A stretch of DNA of 64,000 nt, taken from NCBI RefSeq assembly GCF_023016155.1, contig NZ_JALKBG010000008.1, positions 1,056,501 to 1,120,500 of the forward strand. Direction: 5' to 3'. The position numbers and the translations under genes were made by a program. Below are positions 17,466-27,229 of this stretch, piece by piece. The DNA comes from Aliiroseovarius sp. F20344. GTDB taxonomy: Bacteria > Pseudomonadota > Alphaproteobacteria > Rhodobacterales > Rhodobacteraceae. Under the pieces are notes generated by a model that had not been told where the DNA came from, searched no databases, and saw nothing but the letters and a program-made list of their open reading frames with translations. Numbering within the stretch: the stretch's first letter is position 1; every line of letters begins with the position of its first letter.

Positions 17466-18886
17466 GCGATATTCTGATTGTTGATGACGAACGGGACATT
17501 CGTGAGCTGATTTCCGATATTTTGGAGGATGAAGGCTTTACGACCCGGCTTGCGGGCACCTCGGACGAGGCTGTCGCGCAGGTTAAAGCGGAACTGCCCG
17601 CTTTGATGATCCTAGACATTTGGCTAAAAGACAGCGCCATGGACGGGATCGACATCCTGAAGATGGTGAAACGTGAACACCCGGAAGTCCCAGTGGTGAT
17701 CATCTCTGGCCACGGGAACATTGAAATTGCGGTCGCTGCGATCAAGCAAGGGGCTTATGACTTTATCGAAAAGCCGTTCAATATTGATCAGTTGATGGTT
17801 GTGATCACACGCGCGATGGAAACAAGCCGTCTGCGCCGTGAAAACACCGAACTGAAACGCCGCGACAGTTTCCCATCCGAAATGGTTGGACAAAGTTCGG
17901 CCTTCAAGACTTTGAAATCAAACCTTGAAAAGGTGACAAGGTCCAATGGGCGGGTAATGCTGACGGGGCCAGCCGGTGTCGGGAAAGAACTCGCTGCCCG
18001 CTATATCCACGCCAATTCTGATCGTGCATCCGCGCCTTTGGTTGTTGTCAACTCAGCTTCGATCGAAGCGGACCGAATGGAAGAGGTTCTGTTTGGTCGC
18101 GAAAGCGAAGAGCGTGGGATCGAGCCGGGCTTGCTTGAAGAGGCCAATGGCGGCGTCGTATATTTCGATGAAGTCGCCGACATGCCAATCGGAACGCAGT
18201 CCAAGATCCTTCGCGTGCTGGTCGATCAGCGCTTCCAAAGGGTCGGGGGGGCGGACAAGGTCTCGGTCGATTTGCGGGTGATTTCATCGACAAGCCGCGA
18301 TCTACAGCAAGAAATTGTCGCGGGAACCTTCAGGGAAGAGCTGTTTCACCGTTTAAACGTGGTGCCGATTGCTGTGCCGCCTTTGGATGAGCGGCGTGAA
18401 GATATTCCGGAATTGGCCGCGCATTTCATCTCGATGTTCAATGCGGAACAGGGCCTTCCCTTGCGCGAGCTGGCCGAAGATGCGCAGGCGATGCTGCAGA
18501 CGATGCAATGGCCGGGGAATGTCCGCCAGCTGAAAAACGTGGTGGAAAGGGTGCTGATCCTTGGAGATGGCACGGATGAGATCGCCGCTGCTGAACTTCC
18601 GGGGCAAGAAGCGTCGCCAGAGGAAGGGGCCGATCAGGCCGTTGTCGTGTCCGGTGCTTTAGCGATGATGCCACTGCGCGAAGCGCGCGAGGCGTTTGAG
18701 CGTGAGTATCTGCTGACACAGATCAACCGTTTCGGTGGGAACATCTCGCGCACTGCGAATTTCGTTGGAATGGAGCGGTCTGCCCTGCATCGGAAACTCA
18801 AGTCACTTGGTGTGGTGACCGGGTCAAAGGCGGGCGCTCGTATGGCCTATGTCGCTGGCGAGGAAGAGGAATCCGCCGAGGCGTAG
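17462..18886 (+). CDS. ntrX: response regulator NtrX
   Basis: The 474-residue partner of NtrY has a receiver (Asp52 in LMILDIWLK), an AAA+ domain and a Fis-type DNA-binding end (GGNISRTANFVGMERSALHRKL). Walker A is altered to GPAGVGKE and Walker B is VVYFDEVADM. The GAFTGA loop is replaced by LFGRESEERGIEPGLL, so activation of sigma54 promoters is unlikely. The gene overlaps ntrY by ATGA. A 139-bp gap separates it from trkA. Confidence 0.94.
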   Translation: MSDILIVDDERDIRELISDILEDEGFTTRLAGTSDEAVAQVKAELPALMILDIWLKDSAMDGIDILKMVKREHPEVPVVIISGHGNIEIAVAAIKQGAYDFIEKPFNIDQLMVVITRAMETSRLRRENTELKRRDSFPSEMVGQSSAFKTLKSNLEKVTRSNGRVMLTGPAGVGKELAARYIHANSDRASAPLVVVNSASIEADRMEEVLFGRESEERGIEPGLLEEANGGVVYFDEVADMPIGTQSKILRVLVDQRFQRVGGADKVSVDLRVISSTSRDLQQEIVAGTFREELFHRLNVVPIAVPPLDERREDIPELAAHFISMFNAEQGLPLRELAEDAQAMLQTMQWPGNVRQLKNVVERVLILGDGTDEIAAAELPGQEASPEEGADQAVVVSGALAMMPLREAREAFEREYLLTQINRFGGNISRTANFVGMERSALHRKLKSLGVVTGSKAGARMAYVAGEEEESAEA

Positions 18887-19025
18887 CTAGCAGGCGATCC
18901 CCAGTCAGCCTGACATGCGCTATGTGGCCGGGCATTGACGCTTTCGCGCCCATCTGCCATCCCTTCAAGGGAGCTTCGCACCTGTCAGGCGTGGTTGAAG
19001 CGGTAGGGCGTTCCAAGGAGGCCGG

Positions 19026-20402
19026 ATGAAAGTTATCATTTGCGGTGCAGGGCAGGTTGGTTGGCAGATTGCCCGCCATTTGTCAGGCGAAAAGAACGAC
19101 GTTACCGTTGTCGACAACAATCCCGAACTTGTGGCCCGAGCGACGGATACACTGGACGTTCAGGGGATTGCCGGCCATGCGTCGCATCCGGATGTGTTGG
19201 ACCGTGCAAATGCGCGTGATGCCGACATGATCATTGCCGCGACCTATTCGGATGAAGTGAATATGGTCACCTGTCAGGTGGCCCATTCGGTGTTCTCGAT
19301 CCCACGCAAAATCGCGCGTCTGCGGTCGCAAAGTTATCTGGATGCCATCTACGCCGATCTTTATCGCCGCGATCACCTGCCAATCGACGTGGTCATTAGC
19401 CCTGAACGCGAGGTGGCCGAGGCCGTTCTGAAACGCATTCAAGCCCCATCAGCCTTTGACATCGAAAGCTTCCTTGGCGGCAAAGTACAGCTAATGGGCA
19501 TTCAGCTGGGCGAGGATTGCCCGGTTGTAAACACGCCTCTGCGCCAGCTTACGGACCTGTTTTCAACACTCAGCGCGATTGTTGTGGGTATTCGCCGCGA
19601 CAAAAGCCTCTTCGCCCCTGAACCGGGCGATCAGCTGTTTGCAGGCGACCAGATTTACGTCTTTACGCGTAGTGAAGATGTCAATCGGACTCTCGAGGTG
19701 TTTGGCAAATCCACCCGCCGTCAGGAACGGGTTGTGATCCTTGGGGGTGGTAATGTTGGGCTGGCCGTTGCGCGTGAACTTGAAACCCGCACCGACCGGA
19801 TCCGTGCAAAAGTGATCGAGCTGGATCGTGGCGTCGCCGAACGGGCTGCAGATACGCTTGAACGCACCGTTGTACTGCACGGCGACGGCATGAACCGTGA
19901 GCTGATGAAAGAGGCGGGCGTGCCGCGCGCGGACGCCATTTTGGCGGTCACCGATGATGACAAGGTAAACCTGCTGGCATCGGTCCGGGCCAAGTCCGAG
20001 GGCTGCGCCATGTCCATTGCCCTTGTGAATGATCCGACGCTGGTTGGATTGATGGAGCCCTTGGATATCGATGCCTACATCAATCCGCGCACCCAGACTG
20101 TCAGCTCGATCCTGCGTCACATTCGCCATGGTAAAGTGCGCGAAGTCTATTCTCTGGGCGACGCTGAGGCCGAGGTAATTGAAGCGCAGGTTTTGTCGAC
20201 ATCCCCTATCGCGGGGAAGGCGATCCGGGACGTTGATTTTCCAGAAGGCGTGTTGGTCGGGGCGATTATGAAGGGCGAAACCGTGGTGAAGCCCACAGGC
20301 AAGGTAAGGATCGACGAGGGCGATGTGGTCACATTGTTCTGTATGGCCGCCGATGTGCCCGAAGTTGAACGGTTGCTGCAGGTTTCGATCGATTTCTTCT
20401 AG
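19026..20402 (+). CDS. trkA: Trk potassium uptake regulatory subunit TrkA
   Basis: This peripheral membrane protein of 458 residues has two tandem RCK units. Each starts with a Rossmann fold (MKVIICGAGQVGWQIARHL and VVILGGGNVGLAVAREL) and ends with a TrkA-C domain. It binds NAD(H) and gates the TrkH channel. AAGGAGG precedes the ATG. It is followed 9 bp later by trkH, and the ntr cluster-trkA order is common in alphaproteobacteria. Confidence 0.95.
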   Translation: MKVIICGAGQVGWQIARHLSGEKNDVTVVDNNPELVARATDTLDVQGIAGHASHPDVLDRANARDADMIIAATYSDEVNMVTCQVAHSVFSIPRKIARLRSQSYLDAIYADLYRRDHLPIDVVISPEREVAEAVLKRIQAPSAFDIESFLGGKVQLMGIQLGEDCPVVNTPLRQLTDLFSTLSAIVVGIRRDKSLFAPEPGDQLFAGDQIYVFTRSEDVNRTLEVFGKSTRRQERVVILGGGNVGLAVARELETRTDRIRAKVIELDRGVAERAADTLERTVVLHGDGMNRELMKEAGVPRADAILAVTDDDKVNLLASVRAKSEGCAMSIALVNDPTLVGLMEPLDIDAYINPRTQTVSSILRHIRHGKVREVYSLGDAEAEVIEAQVLSTSPIAGKAIRDVDFPEGVLVGAIMKGETVVKPTGKVRIDEGDVVTLFCMAADVPEVERLLQVSIDFF

Positions 20403-20411
20403 GATCGCCAT

Positions 20412-21950
20412 ATGCTGATGCAAATCACCAAATTGCCGCTGCTTGTTATCCTGATGGGGATCAGCGTGTTGACTATGTTGATGCCTGCAGGCTTCGCGTG
20501 GACGGTCGAAGAATACTATCAAGGACGCGTGTTTCTGTATGGGGCACTGCTGTTTGGTTTCATTACCTTTTTCTTGGCCATTGCCATGGCGGACCGCCCC
20601 AGATCTACGCGTCACCGTCGACACTTGATGGCGCTGTTGGGGCTATTTGTTTTGCTGCCACTGATGCTGGCTGTGCCATTCCATCAAGCGGTGCGGACCA
20701 CCAGCTTTCTAAACGCGTATGTCGAGATGGTGTCGGCGTTAACCACAACAGGACTCACCCTGTTTCCCGACGCTGATCGTTTGCCGAAATCACTGCATCT
20801 GTGGCGGGCACTGGTGGGCTGGATGGGAGGCTTCTACATCTGGGTGGGTGCAATTGCCATTCTGGCCCCAATGGCCTTGGGTGGCTTCGAAGTGCGCACA
20901 CGGTTTGGGGCACGAGGAACAGCGCTCGATACCCGTTTGGGGGCGGGCCACAGTCAGATCGCACGGGTTGCGGATTTCTCTGACCGGATCAGAACTTATG
21001 GCGTGCGGCTGTTGCCGATTTATGCGGGCCTGACAGCAGCGCTGTGGGTTGGATTGATTATCGCGGGCGAAGTCCCGTTTATCGCGCTGTGCCACGCCAT
21101 GTCGACCCTGTCCACGAGCGGGATATCCCCTGTTGGGGGCCTGTCTGGAGGGATCGCAGGCTTTGGTGGTGAGGTGATGATCGCGGCGTTTTTGGTCTTT
21201 GCTATCTCGCGCCAAACCTTTGCCAGCGATATGAACACCAGCGAGTTGCCTTCGCTTTGGAAAGATCCCGAAATTCGACTGGCGACCGTGATCACCGTGG
21301 CGCTGACAGGGTTCTTGTTTCTGCGCCATTGGGTCGGAGCCTACGAGGTTGATGAGGAACTCAACCTTGTCGCGGGCCTCACGTCTCTTTGGGGGTCATT
21401 GTTCACAGTCTTGTCTTTCCTCACGACCTCGGGCTTTGAAAGCCAAGCGTGGGAGGCAAGCAGGAACTGGTCGGGGCTGGACACTCCGGGTCTTCTTCTT
21501 ATGGGGCTTGCCTTGATTGGCGGCGGGGTCGCAACCACGGCTGGTGGGGCCAAGCTGATGCGTGTTTATGCGCTTTACCTGCACGGGCTTCGCGAGATGG
21601 AGAAGCTGGTGCATCCGTCGTCTATCGGTGGGGCAGGGACCGAAGCCCGCCACCTTCGTGGGCGCGGCGCGTACATGGCGTGGGTGTTCTTCATGCTCAT
21701 GGCACTGTCCGTGGCGCTGGTGATGGCGCTTTTTGCACTGACCGGACAGGATTTTGAAAGCGCGGTGATCTTGTCCATCGCAGCCTTAACCACAACGGGG
21801 CCCATCGTGAATGTCGCGGCGGTTGATCCGCTTTCGGTTGTTGATCTTTCCAGCGCGGCAAAGCTGGTTTTGACCGGCGCGATGATTTTGGGGCGGCTTG
21901 AAACTCTGGCGATCATTGCACTTCTTAGCCCGGACATATGGCGTCGATAG
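20412..21950 (+). CDS. trkH: Trk potassium uptake channel subunit TrkH
   Basis: A 512-residue inner membrane potassium channel with about 10-12 helices and four pore-loop repeats. Visible filter-like segments are ALTTTGLTLFP, STLSTSGISPVGG, LTTSGFESQAW and LTTTGPIVNVA. It forms the uptake system with TrkA encoded just upstream. Confidence 0.94.
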   Translation: MLMQITKLPLLVILMGISVLTMLMPAGFAWTVEEYYQGRVFLYGALLFGFITFFLAIAMADRPRSTRHRRHLMALLGLFVLLPLMLAVPFHQAVRTTSFLNAYVEMVSALTTTGLTLFPDADRLPKSLHLWRALVGWMGGFYIWVGAIAILAPMALGGFEVRTRFGARGTALDTRLGAGHSQIARVADFSDRIRTYGVRLLPIYAGLTAALWVGLIIAGEVPFIALCHAMSTLSTSGISPVGGLSGGIAGFGGEVMIAAFLVFAISRQTFASDMNTSELPSLWKDPEIRLATVITVALTGFLFLRHWVGAYEVDEELNLVAGLTSLWGSLFTVLSFLTTSGFESQAWEASRNWSGLDTPGLLLMGLALIGGGVATTAGGAKLMRVYALYLHGLREMEKLVHPSSIGGAGTEARHLRGRGAYMAWVFFMLMALSVALVMALFALTGQDFESAVILSIAALTTTGPIVNVAAVDPLSVVDLSSAAKLVLTGAMILGRLETLAIIALLSPDIWRR

Positions 21951-22117
21951 AATATCATTGCTTCCCAGCGGGTTAGGCGGCGTGTTGTTTACATGCCATA
22001 CCGCCGTTAAGGCGGCGCAATTTGGGGGTGGAAACACCCAAACGAGCAGTTCATAGTGTCAGTCAGGTGAAATCCCTGCCGGAAAACGGCAGCACGAGAC
22101 AAAAAAGGCAAAAAACG

Positions 22118-22354
22118 ATGGCTGCCGATAAGCAAAACCTACAAGACGCATTCTTGAATCATGTGCGCAAATCGAAAGTTCCTGTGACGATCTTTCTGAT
22201 CAATGGCGTGAAGCTTCAGGGTGTGATTTCCTGGTTCGACAATTTCTGCGTTCTTCTGCGCCGCGATGGGCAATCCCAGCTTGTGTACAAGCATGCGATT
22301 TCGACCATCATGCCGGGCCAACCGATCAATCTTTATGACGGCGAAGAAAGCTGA
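22118..22354 (+). CDS. hfq: RNA chaperone Hfq
   Basis: The 78-residue hexameric RNA chaperone has Sm1 ([20 protein letters not shown]) and Sm2 ([11 protein letters not shown]) motifs. The ATG at 22118 gives the standard length; the longer frame from 22022 would add 32 residues unlike Hfq. The ribosome site is weak (AAAAAAGG, somewhat distant). hflX follows 20 bp later, the usual order. Hfq would be the likely partner of the candidate small RNAs near 4.2-4.4 kb. Confidence 0.96.
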   Translation: MAADKQNLQDAFLNHVRKSKVPVTIFLINGVKLQGVISWFDNFCVLLRRDGQSQLVYKHAISTIMPGQPINLYDGEES

Positions 22355-22374
22355 CAGACCTCATTGAACAAGAG

Positions 22375-23661
22375 GTGAAGGACACGCGCGCTTGGGTCCT
22401 TCACCCCGAACTGACCTCAGATCCCAATCGCCGAACCGCTGGTCCCGCGTTGGCAGAAGCCGTGTCTTTGGCCGCGGCGCTTCCGCATCTTGAGGTGCTG
22501 GGATCCGAGATCGTGCGCCTGCGCGATCCCCATCCCGGCAAGCTCTTTTCCAAAGGTAAGCTTGACGACCTCAGCCAGCGCTTGAAGGCGGCCGAGGTTG
22601 AACTGGTGTTGATTGACGGACCGGTCAGTCCGGTTCAGCAGCGCAATCTGGAAAAAGAATGGGACGTGAAGATCCTGGACCGCACGGGACTGATCCTCGA
22701 GATCTTCTCGGACCGTGCGCGCACCCGTGAAGGGGTGTTGCAGGTCGAAATGGCGGCACTGTCCTATCAGCGCACGCGCCTTGTGCGGGCTTGGACCCAC
22801 CTTGAACGTCAGCGTGGCGGGCTTGGGTTTGTTGGCGGTCCCGGTGAAACCCAGATCGAGGCAGACCGCCGCGCCATTGATGACCACATGAACCGTCTGC
22901 GTAAACAGCTTGAAAAGGTTGTGAAAACACGTGAATTGCATCGCGCGGCACGGGCCAAGGTCCCGTTCCCGATCGTGGCCCTTGTGGGCTATACCAACGC
23001 CGGGAAATCAACGCTGTTTAATCGGATGACCGGGGCGAAAGTGCTGGCCAAGGACATGCTTTTTGCCACGCTGGATCCAACCATGCGCCAAATTGAGCTG
23101 CCTGCGGCCGGGAAGACGCCTGAACAGGGTGGTGGGCGCAAAGTGATCCTGTCTGATACGGTTGGGTTCATCTCGGATCTTCCGACCCAATTGGTCGCTG
23201 CATTCCGCGCCACACTGGAAGAGGTGTTGGCCGCCGATCTAATCCTTCACGTGCGTGACATCAGTCATGAAGGCACGGATGAACAGGCACGCGATGTAGA
23301 AACCATCATGGCTGAACTTGGCGTGGATGAAGAAACGCCACAGCTTGAAATCTGGAACAAGCTCGATCTGCTGGATGAAGATGACGCCGAGGCCCGTCGT
23401 AAAGAAGCGTCGCGATCGGATCATATTCTGACGTTGTCCGCGATCACCGGGGAAGGGTTTGACGATCTGGTTGCCGCTATTGATGCGGCCCTAGATGAGC
23501 CGCGCCGGACAGAGGTTCTGCAATTGACCTTCTCAGAAGGTAAGAAACGCGCTTGGCTTTTCGAAAAAGGTATCGTCGAAGACGAAGAGCCGGGGGAAGA
23601 GGGCTGGGCGGTCACCGTGACCTGGACAGACCGACAAGCCGCTGAATTCGCTGCGCTTTAA
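22375..23661 (+). CDS. hflX: ribosome-associated GTPase HflX
   Basis: A 428-residue GTPase that binds and splits stalled ribosomes. The N-terminal HflX domain has the GPGETQIEADRR signature, followed by a G domain with GYTNAGKSTLFN (G1), DTVGFI (G3) and NKLDLL (G4). The start is uncertain: GTG at 22375 is used, since a stop codon lies 13 codons upstream and no ATG is available in between. It is coupled to hfq. Confidence 0.94.
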   Translation: MKDTRAWVLHPELTSDPNRRTAGPALAEAVSLAAALPHLEVLGSEIVRLRDPHPGKLFSKGKLDDLSQRLKAAEVELVLIDGPVSPVQQRNLEKEWDVKILDRTGLILEIFSDRARTREGVLQVEMAALSYQRTRLVRAWTHLERQRGGLGFVGGPGETQIEADRRAIDDHMNRLRKQLEKVVKTRELHRAARAKVPFPIVALVGYTNAGKSTLFNRMTGAKVLAKDMLFATLDPTMRQIELPAAGKTPEQGGGRKVILSDTVGFISDLPTQLVAAFRATLEEVLAADLILHVRDISHEGTDEQARDVETIMAELGVDEETPQLEIWNKLDLLDEDDAEARRKEASRSDHILTLSAITGEGFDDLVAAIDAALDEPRRTEVLQLTFSEGKKRAWLFEKGIVEDEEPGEEGWAVTVTWTDRQAAEFAAL

Positions 23662-23687
23662 AAGCTTTTCCCCCAAAAAAGAATGAA

Positions 23688-23707
23688 GACCATCCCGAAG
23701 GATGGCC
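23688..23707 (-). terminator. intrinsic terminator of the mscS-like gene
   Basis: On the minus strand GGCCATCC-TTCG-GGATGGTC is followed by TTCATTCTTTTTT, 45 bp after the mechanosensitive channel gene ends. The plus strand side can also slow transcription leaving hflX. Confidence 0.75.
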
Positions 23708-23751
23708 TTCTGGCCGTGAGTGGCCATACATCGTCCAAGTGTGGGGACGCG

Positions 23752-24555
23752 CTAGATGGCGTTGTGGACGACGATCTGCTGGAAGGGGATCTCAATCCCG
23801 TCCTTCCGGAATTGCTCGTAAATGGCTTGGGGAAGGCTGTACTTAACGTCGAAATAATGTGCGCCTTCGGTAAAGGGGCGGACCAGAAGGTCAACGGACG
23901 ACGTGTTCAGAGTTTCTACCTCAACAAAGGGCGCAGGCTCGGACAGCACATGGTCATGCGCTTTCAAAACCTTCGCGATCGAGGCTTTCACCTTCTTAAT
24001 ATCGCTGCCATAGGCCACGGAAGCGATCATATCGACACCGCGGATAGAATGATGTGAGTGGTTGGTGATCTTGGTGCCCCAGATCTCGGAATTGGGGATG
24101 ATGATGTGCTGATTGTCAAAAGTGATCATGTCTGTTGTGAACAAAGTGATCGAATCCACTTTACCGAATGTGCCAGCGGCTTCCACGAAATCACCAACTT
24201 TAAAGGGGCGGAACATGATCAACATGATGCCTGCCGCAAGGCTTGAAAGTGTGCCTTGCAGGGCCAAACCGACAGCCAGACCGGCTGCACCAAGGATTGC
24301 GACAAGAGACGTCGTTTCAATGCCGAAGCGGTCAAGGACAACCAATCCGGCAAAGACCAACACCGCATATCGTGCGATGGAGCCAAGGAAGTGGAACAGG
24401 GTTTCGTCAAGCGCTTCATGGCTTTTGCCAAATCCGATAACAAGCCGCTTAACCATTCCCGCCACCCAATAGGCAGCGATGGCGATAACGACGACGTAAA
24501 GCACGTTCATCGCGTTTGCTTGTAGCCAGCTCATTCCCTGAGTAACGTTTTCCAT
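23752..24555 (-). CDS. small-conductance mechanosensitive channel, MscS family
   Basis: This 267-residue channel has three predicted transmembrane helices. The third, pore-lining helix (AAGLAVGLALQGTLSSLAAGIMLI) has the Gly/Ala pattern of MscS, followed by the beta domain (FKVGDFVEAAGTFGKV) and the alpha/beta C-terminal cage. It protects cells from hypo-osmotic shock. AGAGGATTTGAA precedes the ATG. It appears to be monocistronic. Confidence 0.92.
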   Translation of the reverse strand: MENVTQGMSWLQANAMNVLYVVVIAIAAYWVAGMVKRLVIGFGKSHEALDETLFHFLGSIARYAVLVFAGLVVLDRFGIETTSLVAILGAAGLAVGLALQGTLSSLAAGIMLIMFRPFKVGDFVEAAGTFGKVDSITLFTTDMITFDNQHIIIPNSEIWGTKITNHSHHSIRGVDMIASVAYGSDIKKVKASIAKVLKAHDHVLSEPAPFVEVETLNTSSVDLLVRPFTEGAHYFDVKYSLPQAIYEQFRKDGIEIPFQQIVVHNAI

Positions 24556-24654
24556 TTCAAATCCTCTTTGATCTCTGAGTTCGTGTTCTAATTGAAGATC
24601 GAGAATCGGATTAAGGGGAAAAGACAGGCCATCGTAACCCGAGTGGGTCGCGTG

Positions 24655-27123
24655 TCAGGGTTTGGGAACCAGACGTGTGACGCCGACGGCGGCAGCTTTC
24701 GCAAGCTCTGGGTCCAGTGACATCGGGGTGAATTCTCCGCGCCGCCACAGTTCACCAAGGTCGTCATAGTGCCGTGACAACGGGTGACCTGATTGCCCGG
24801 TAGAGGTGACGAAAAGAGAGCTGTCGGGGTCCGAGAAGTCATAAATGCCGCGATAGCCTGCGCCGTGAACATTCTGGAATGGGTTTGCACCAGTGCCGGC
24901 CGTCACGCCGCGCAACAGAGTGTTGTCCCCGCCGGATGTCGACTGTCGGATGTTCACAAACCACTTCAGGAACGGCACGTCGCCAAGCACGGCATGTTTG
25001 TGAACGGCTTGGTGATAGTCGCCCCAACGTAGGCTTTCTTGTTTGCCCCCGGCATTTTCCGACAACCACAACAATGCGTCATCCAACGCGACACGGGCGA
25101 TGTCTGTGCAGGTTTCAGTTGCCGCAGATTGGATGACATCACACCAGACAGACGCGCCGTCGATGTCGCGATAGACACGCTCGACAAACAACGGGTCAAC
25201 ATGTGTGAAGGCCTCGGCCAGCGGTCCAAGTTCATCTCGTATCAAGCGGTTTTGAAGAGCTCGTATCCAAGCCGAGTAGATCAAGGGCTCGGGCATGTGT
25301 TCGTTCATTTCACCGTTCCAATTGGCCAAAAGGCCAAGCGCGTCCTGACGATCGCGCTCAGGCGTTCCGGCAGGCGCGGCCTCGCCGGTGAACCAAAGAT
25401 CGGCGCCGACCAGCGGCAGCAGGGTTCGTGCGGTGACTGATACACTGTCCAACTGCGCCTCGATAAAGCTATCGCGTGTGTGAACCTCGCGGGCTTGCAT
25501 CAGACGTTTCCAACGCTGGATGCGCTGGCTGTCCCCCCAGTTAAAGCTCATGTGCGCGGGGAAGGGGCGATCAATGATCTTGTTGTTGGTGTTCCCCAAG
25601 ATGCCGCCCGAAGGCTGAACAAATTCAGGATTGGCGCTGTAGCTCAGAGGGGCTCCCCAAAGGTTTTCCTTGTTCCATGCGGGGCTGGGGATACGGCCTT
25701 GAGTTTGGTGCCGAACATCGCGTCCGGGCATCTGACCGATAACCTTCATCGCAATCGTGTCGTTGTCCGCAAGCGTTAAAGTCTGGCTTGGGGCAACATA
25801 ATCTGCCGCTGCTGCGATACCTTCCATCACGGTCTGCGCGCGCATGATCCCGATCCCAGCGCTCATGGATCGGTCTTTTTCCGTCAGTAATGTCCAAGAC
25901 AATGACATGGCGTGGCCGGGGGGGGTGATCAGTCCCAGCCCATACATCTCAGCCGGAAGGATCGGGCCGTTGGGGGACCATTGCATCTTCACAGTGATAG
26001 GCGCTTCATCCTTGATGCGCAGGATCGTCGAGCGTGTGGTGATCGTAGCAAAGCCATCTGGCGTTTTCACCTCGGCCGGATTGTCCGGGTTAAGTTTTTC
26101 AAGATGAAGGTCCTGATCGTCTAGATAGGACGAGGTGATGCCATATCCGAACCCCTCGGACCGTCCTGCAAGGATAACCGGCATTCCGGGGATCGATCCG
26201 CCAATGACGCCACCCGTGCTAAGCTCCAACCGGGCGAGATACCAAATGGCGGGGGCTGTGAAGCCAAGATGTGGATCATTGGCAAGCAGAGTTGCCCCGG
26301 CTGCAGATCGGTTTGGGGCGGCTGCCCAAGCATTTGATGCACCCGCAAAGCCGCGCTTCGGGCTGGGCCACATCGCTGGGCGCTCTTGGCTTGCGGCATA
26401 GGTCGCGAATGTCGCATGAGGGGCGTCGATAAGAGACGCATAGTCGGGTAGGGCTGCAACACCGGTTCCCGGCATATCTGGCAAGATGTCCTTCACCCGC
26501 TCCTCTGGCAAAGCAAGCGAAACCCGGGCGCGCAGGACTTCGTCTTCAAGCTGTCCCGCCAGTTGCACCCCCATCAGTTTCAAGATGGCAAGGCTGTCTG
26601 CTGGTTGCCACGGCGATATCTCGTTTGAGAACAGAAAGAACTCGGGCGCACCACGGCCGAGCGCTTCGGTGTTGACGCGCGATAGATAGGCATTCACACC
26701 AGATGCATAGGCATTCAAGGCGGTCTTGGTGTCTTCGTTTTGATACTCCAGCGAGGCGCGCGCCAAGTTGTAAAGATCTAACCGCCGCATCAGCTCGTCC
26801 GTTTTCAGCGTGCGTCTGCCAAAGACCTCGGACAAGCGCCCCTGCACCGTGCGCCGCATCATCATCATCTGCCAAAGCCGATCTTGGGCATGCACATAGC
26901 CCAGCCCAAAGAACACATCGCTGTCATTTGCGCCCATAATATGCGGGATATTGGCGTTGTTTCGAATGATCTCGACCGGTGCGGTGATGCCGGGCGTCTG
27001 ACGGGTGACGTCGTAGTTGGGAAGGGATTGCGCGGCCAAGTAATAAACCAGCGAAATTGCCAGAACAGCCAGAACCAATACGGCAGCAACACCGCGGATC
27101 AGCCATAAAATGAACTTGCCCAT
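24655..27123 (-). CDS. penicillin acylase family Ntn-hydrolase
   Basis: This 822-residue enzyme belongs to the penicillin/AHL acylase family, made as a precursor that cuts itself into alpha and beta chains. Residues 1-30 form one hydrophobic export segment. The expected new N-terminal Ser of the beta chain is in FAGASNAWAA, about residue 262. Other family segments are NDPHLGFTAPAIWYL and SYLDDQDLHLEKL. Substrates in the family include beta-lactams, acyl-homoserine lactones and other amides, and cannot be told from sequence. A periplasmic location is inferred. Confidence 0.88.
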   Translation of the reverse strand: MGKFILWLIRGVAAVLVLAVLAISLVYYLAAQSLPNYDVTRQTPGITAPVEIIRNNANIPHIMGANDSDVFFGLGYVHAQDRLWQMMMMRRTVQGRLSEVFGRRTLKTDELMRRLDLYNLARASLEYQNEDTKTALNAYASGVNAYLSRVNTEALGRGAPEFFLFSNEISPWQPADSLAILKLMGVQLAGQLEDEVLRARVSLALPEERVKDILPDMPGTGVAALPDYASLIDAPHATFATYAASQERPAMWPSPKRGFAGASNAWAAAPNRSAAGATLLANDPHLGFTAPAIWYLARLELSTGGVIGGSIPGMPVILAGRSEGFGYGITSSYLDDQDLHLEKLNPDNPAEVKTPDGFATITTRSTILRIKDEAPITVKMQWSPNGPILPAEMYGLGLITPPGHAMSLSWTLLTEKDRSMSAGIGIMRAQTVMEGIAAAADYVAPSQTLTLADNDTIAMKVIGQMPGRDVRHQTQGRIPSPAWNKENLWGAPLSYSANPEFVQPSGGILGNTNNKIIDRPFPAHMSFNWGDSQRIQRWKRLMQAREVHTRDSFIEAQLDSVSVTARTLLPLVGADLWFTGEAAPAGTPERDRQDALGLLANWNGEMNEHMPEPLIYSAWIRALQNRLIRDELGPLAEAFTHVDPLFVERVYRDIDGASVWCDVIQSAATETCTDIARVALDDALLWLSENAGGKQESLRWGDYHQAVHKHAVLGDVPFLKWFVNIRQSTSGGDNTLLRGVTAGTGANPFQNVHGAGYRGIYDFSDPDSSLFVTSTGQSGHPLSRHYDDLGELWRRGEFTPMSLDPELAKAAAVGVTRLVPKP

Positions 27124-27229
27124 ACCCTAACCTAACTTCCGTCCCTGACGCATGAAACGCCCGTTGACCTTGCCTTCGCCAGCGGTAACTACTGTGACCC
27201 AAGACAGATTACAACGAAAGGGTCGCGAG

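Noticed and set aside
19563-20624. A 353-codon open frame opposite trkA
   Set aside because: trkA is unmistakable on the other strand; the frame has no recognisable motif.
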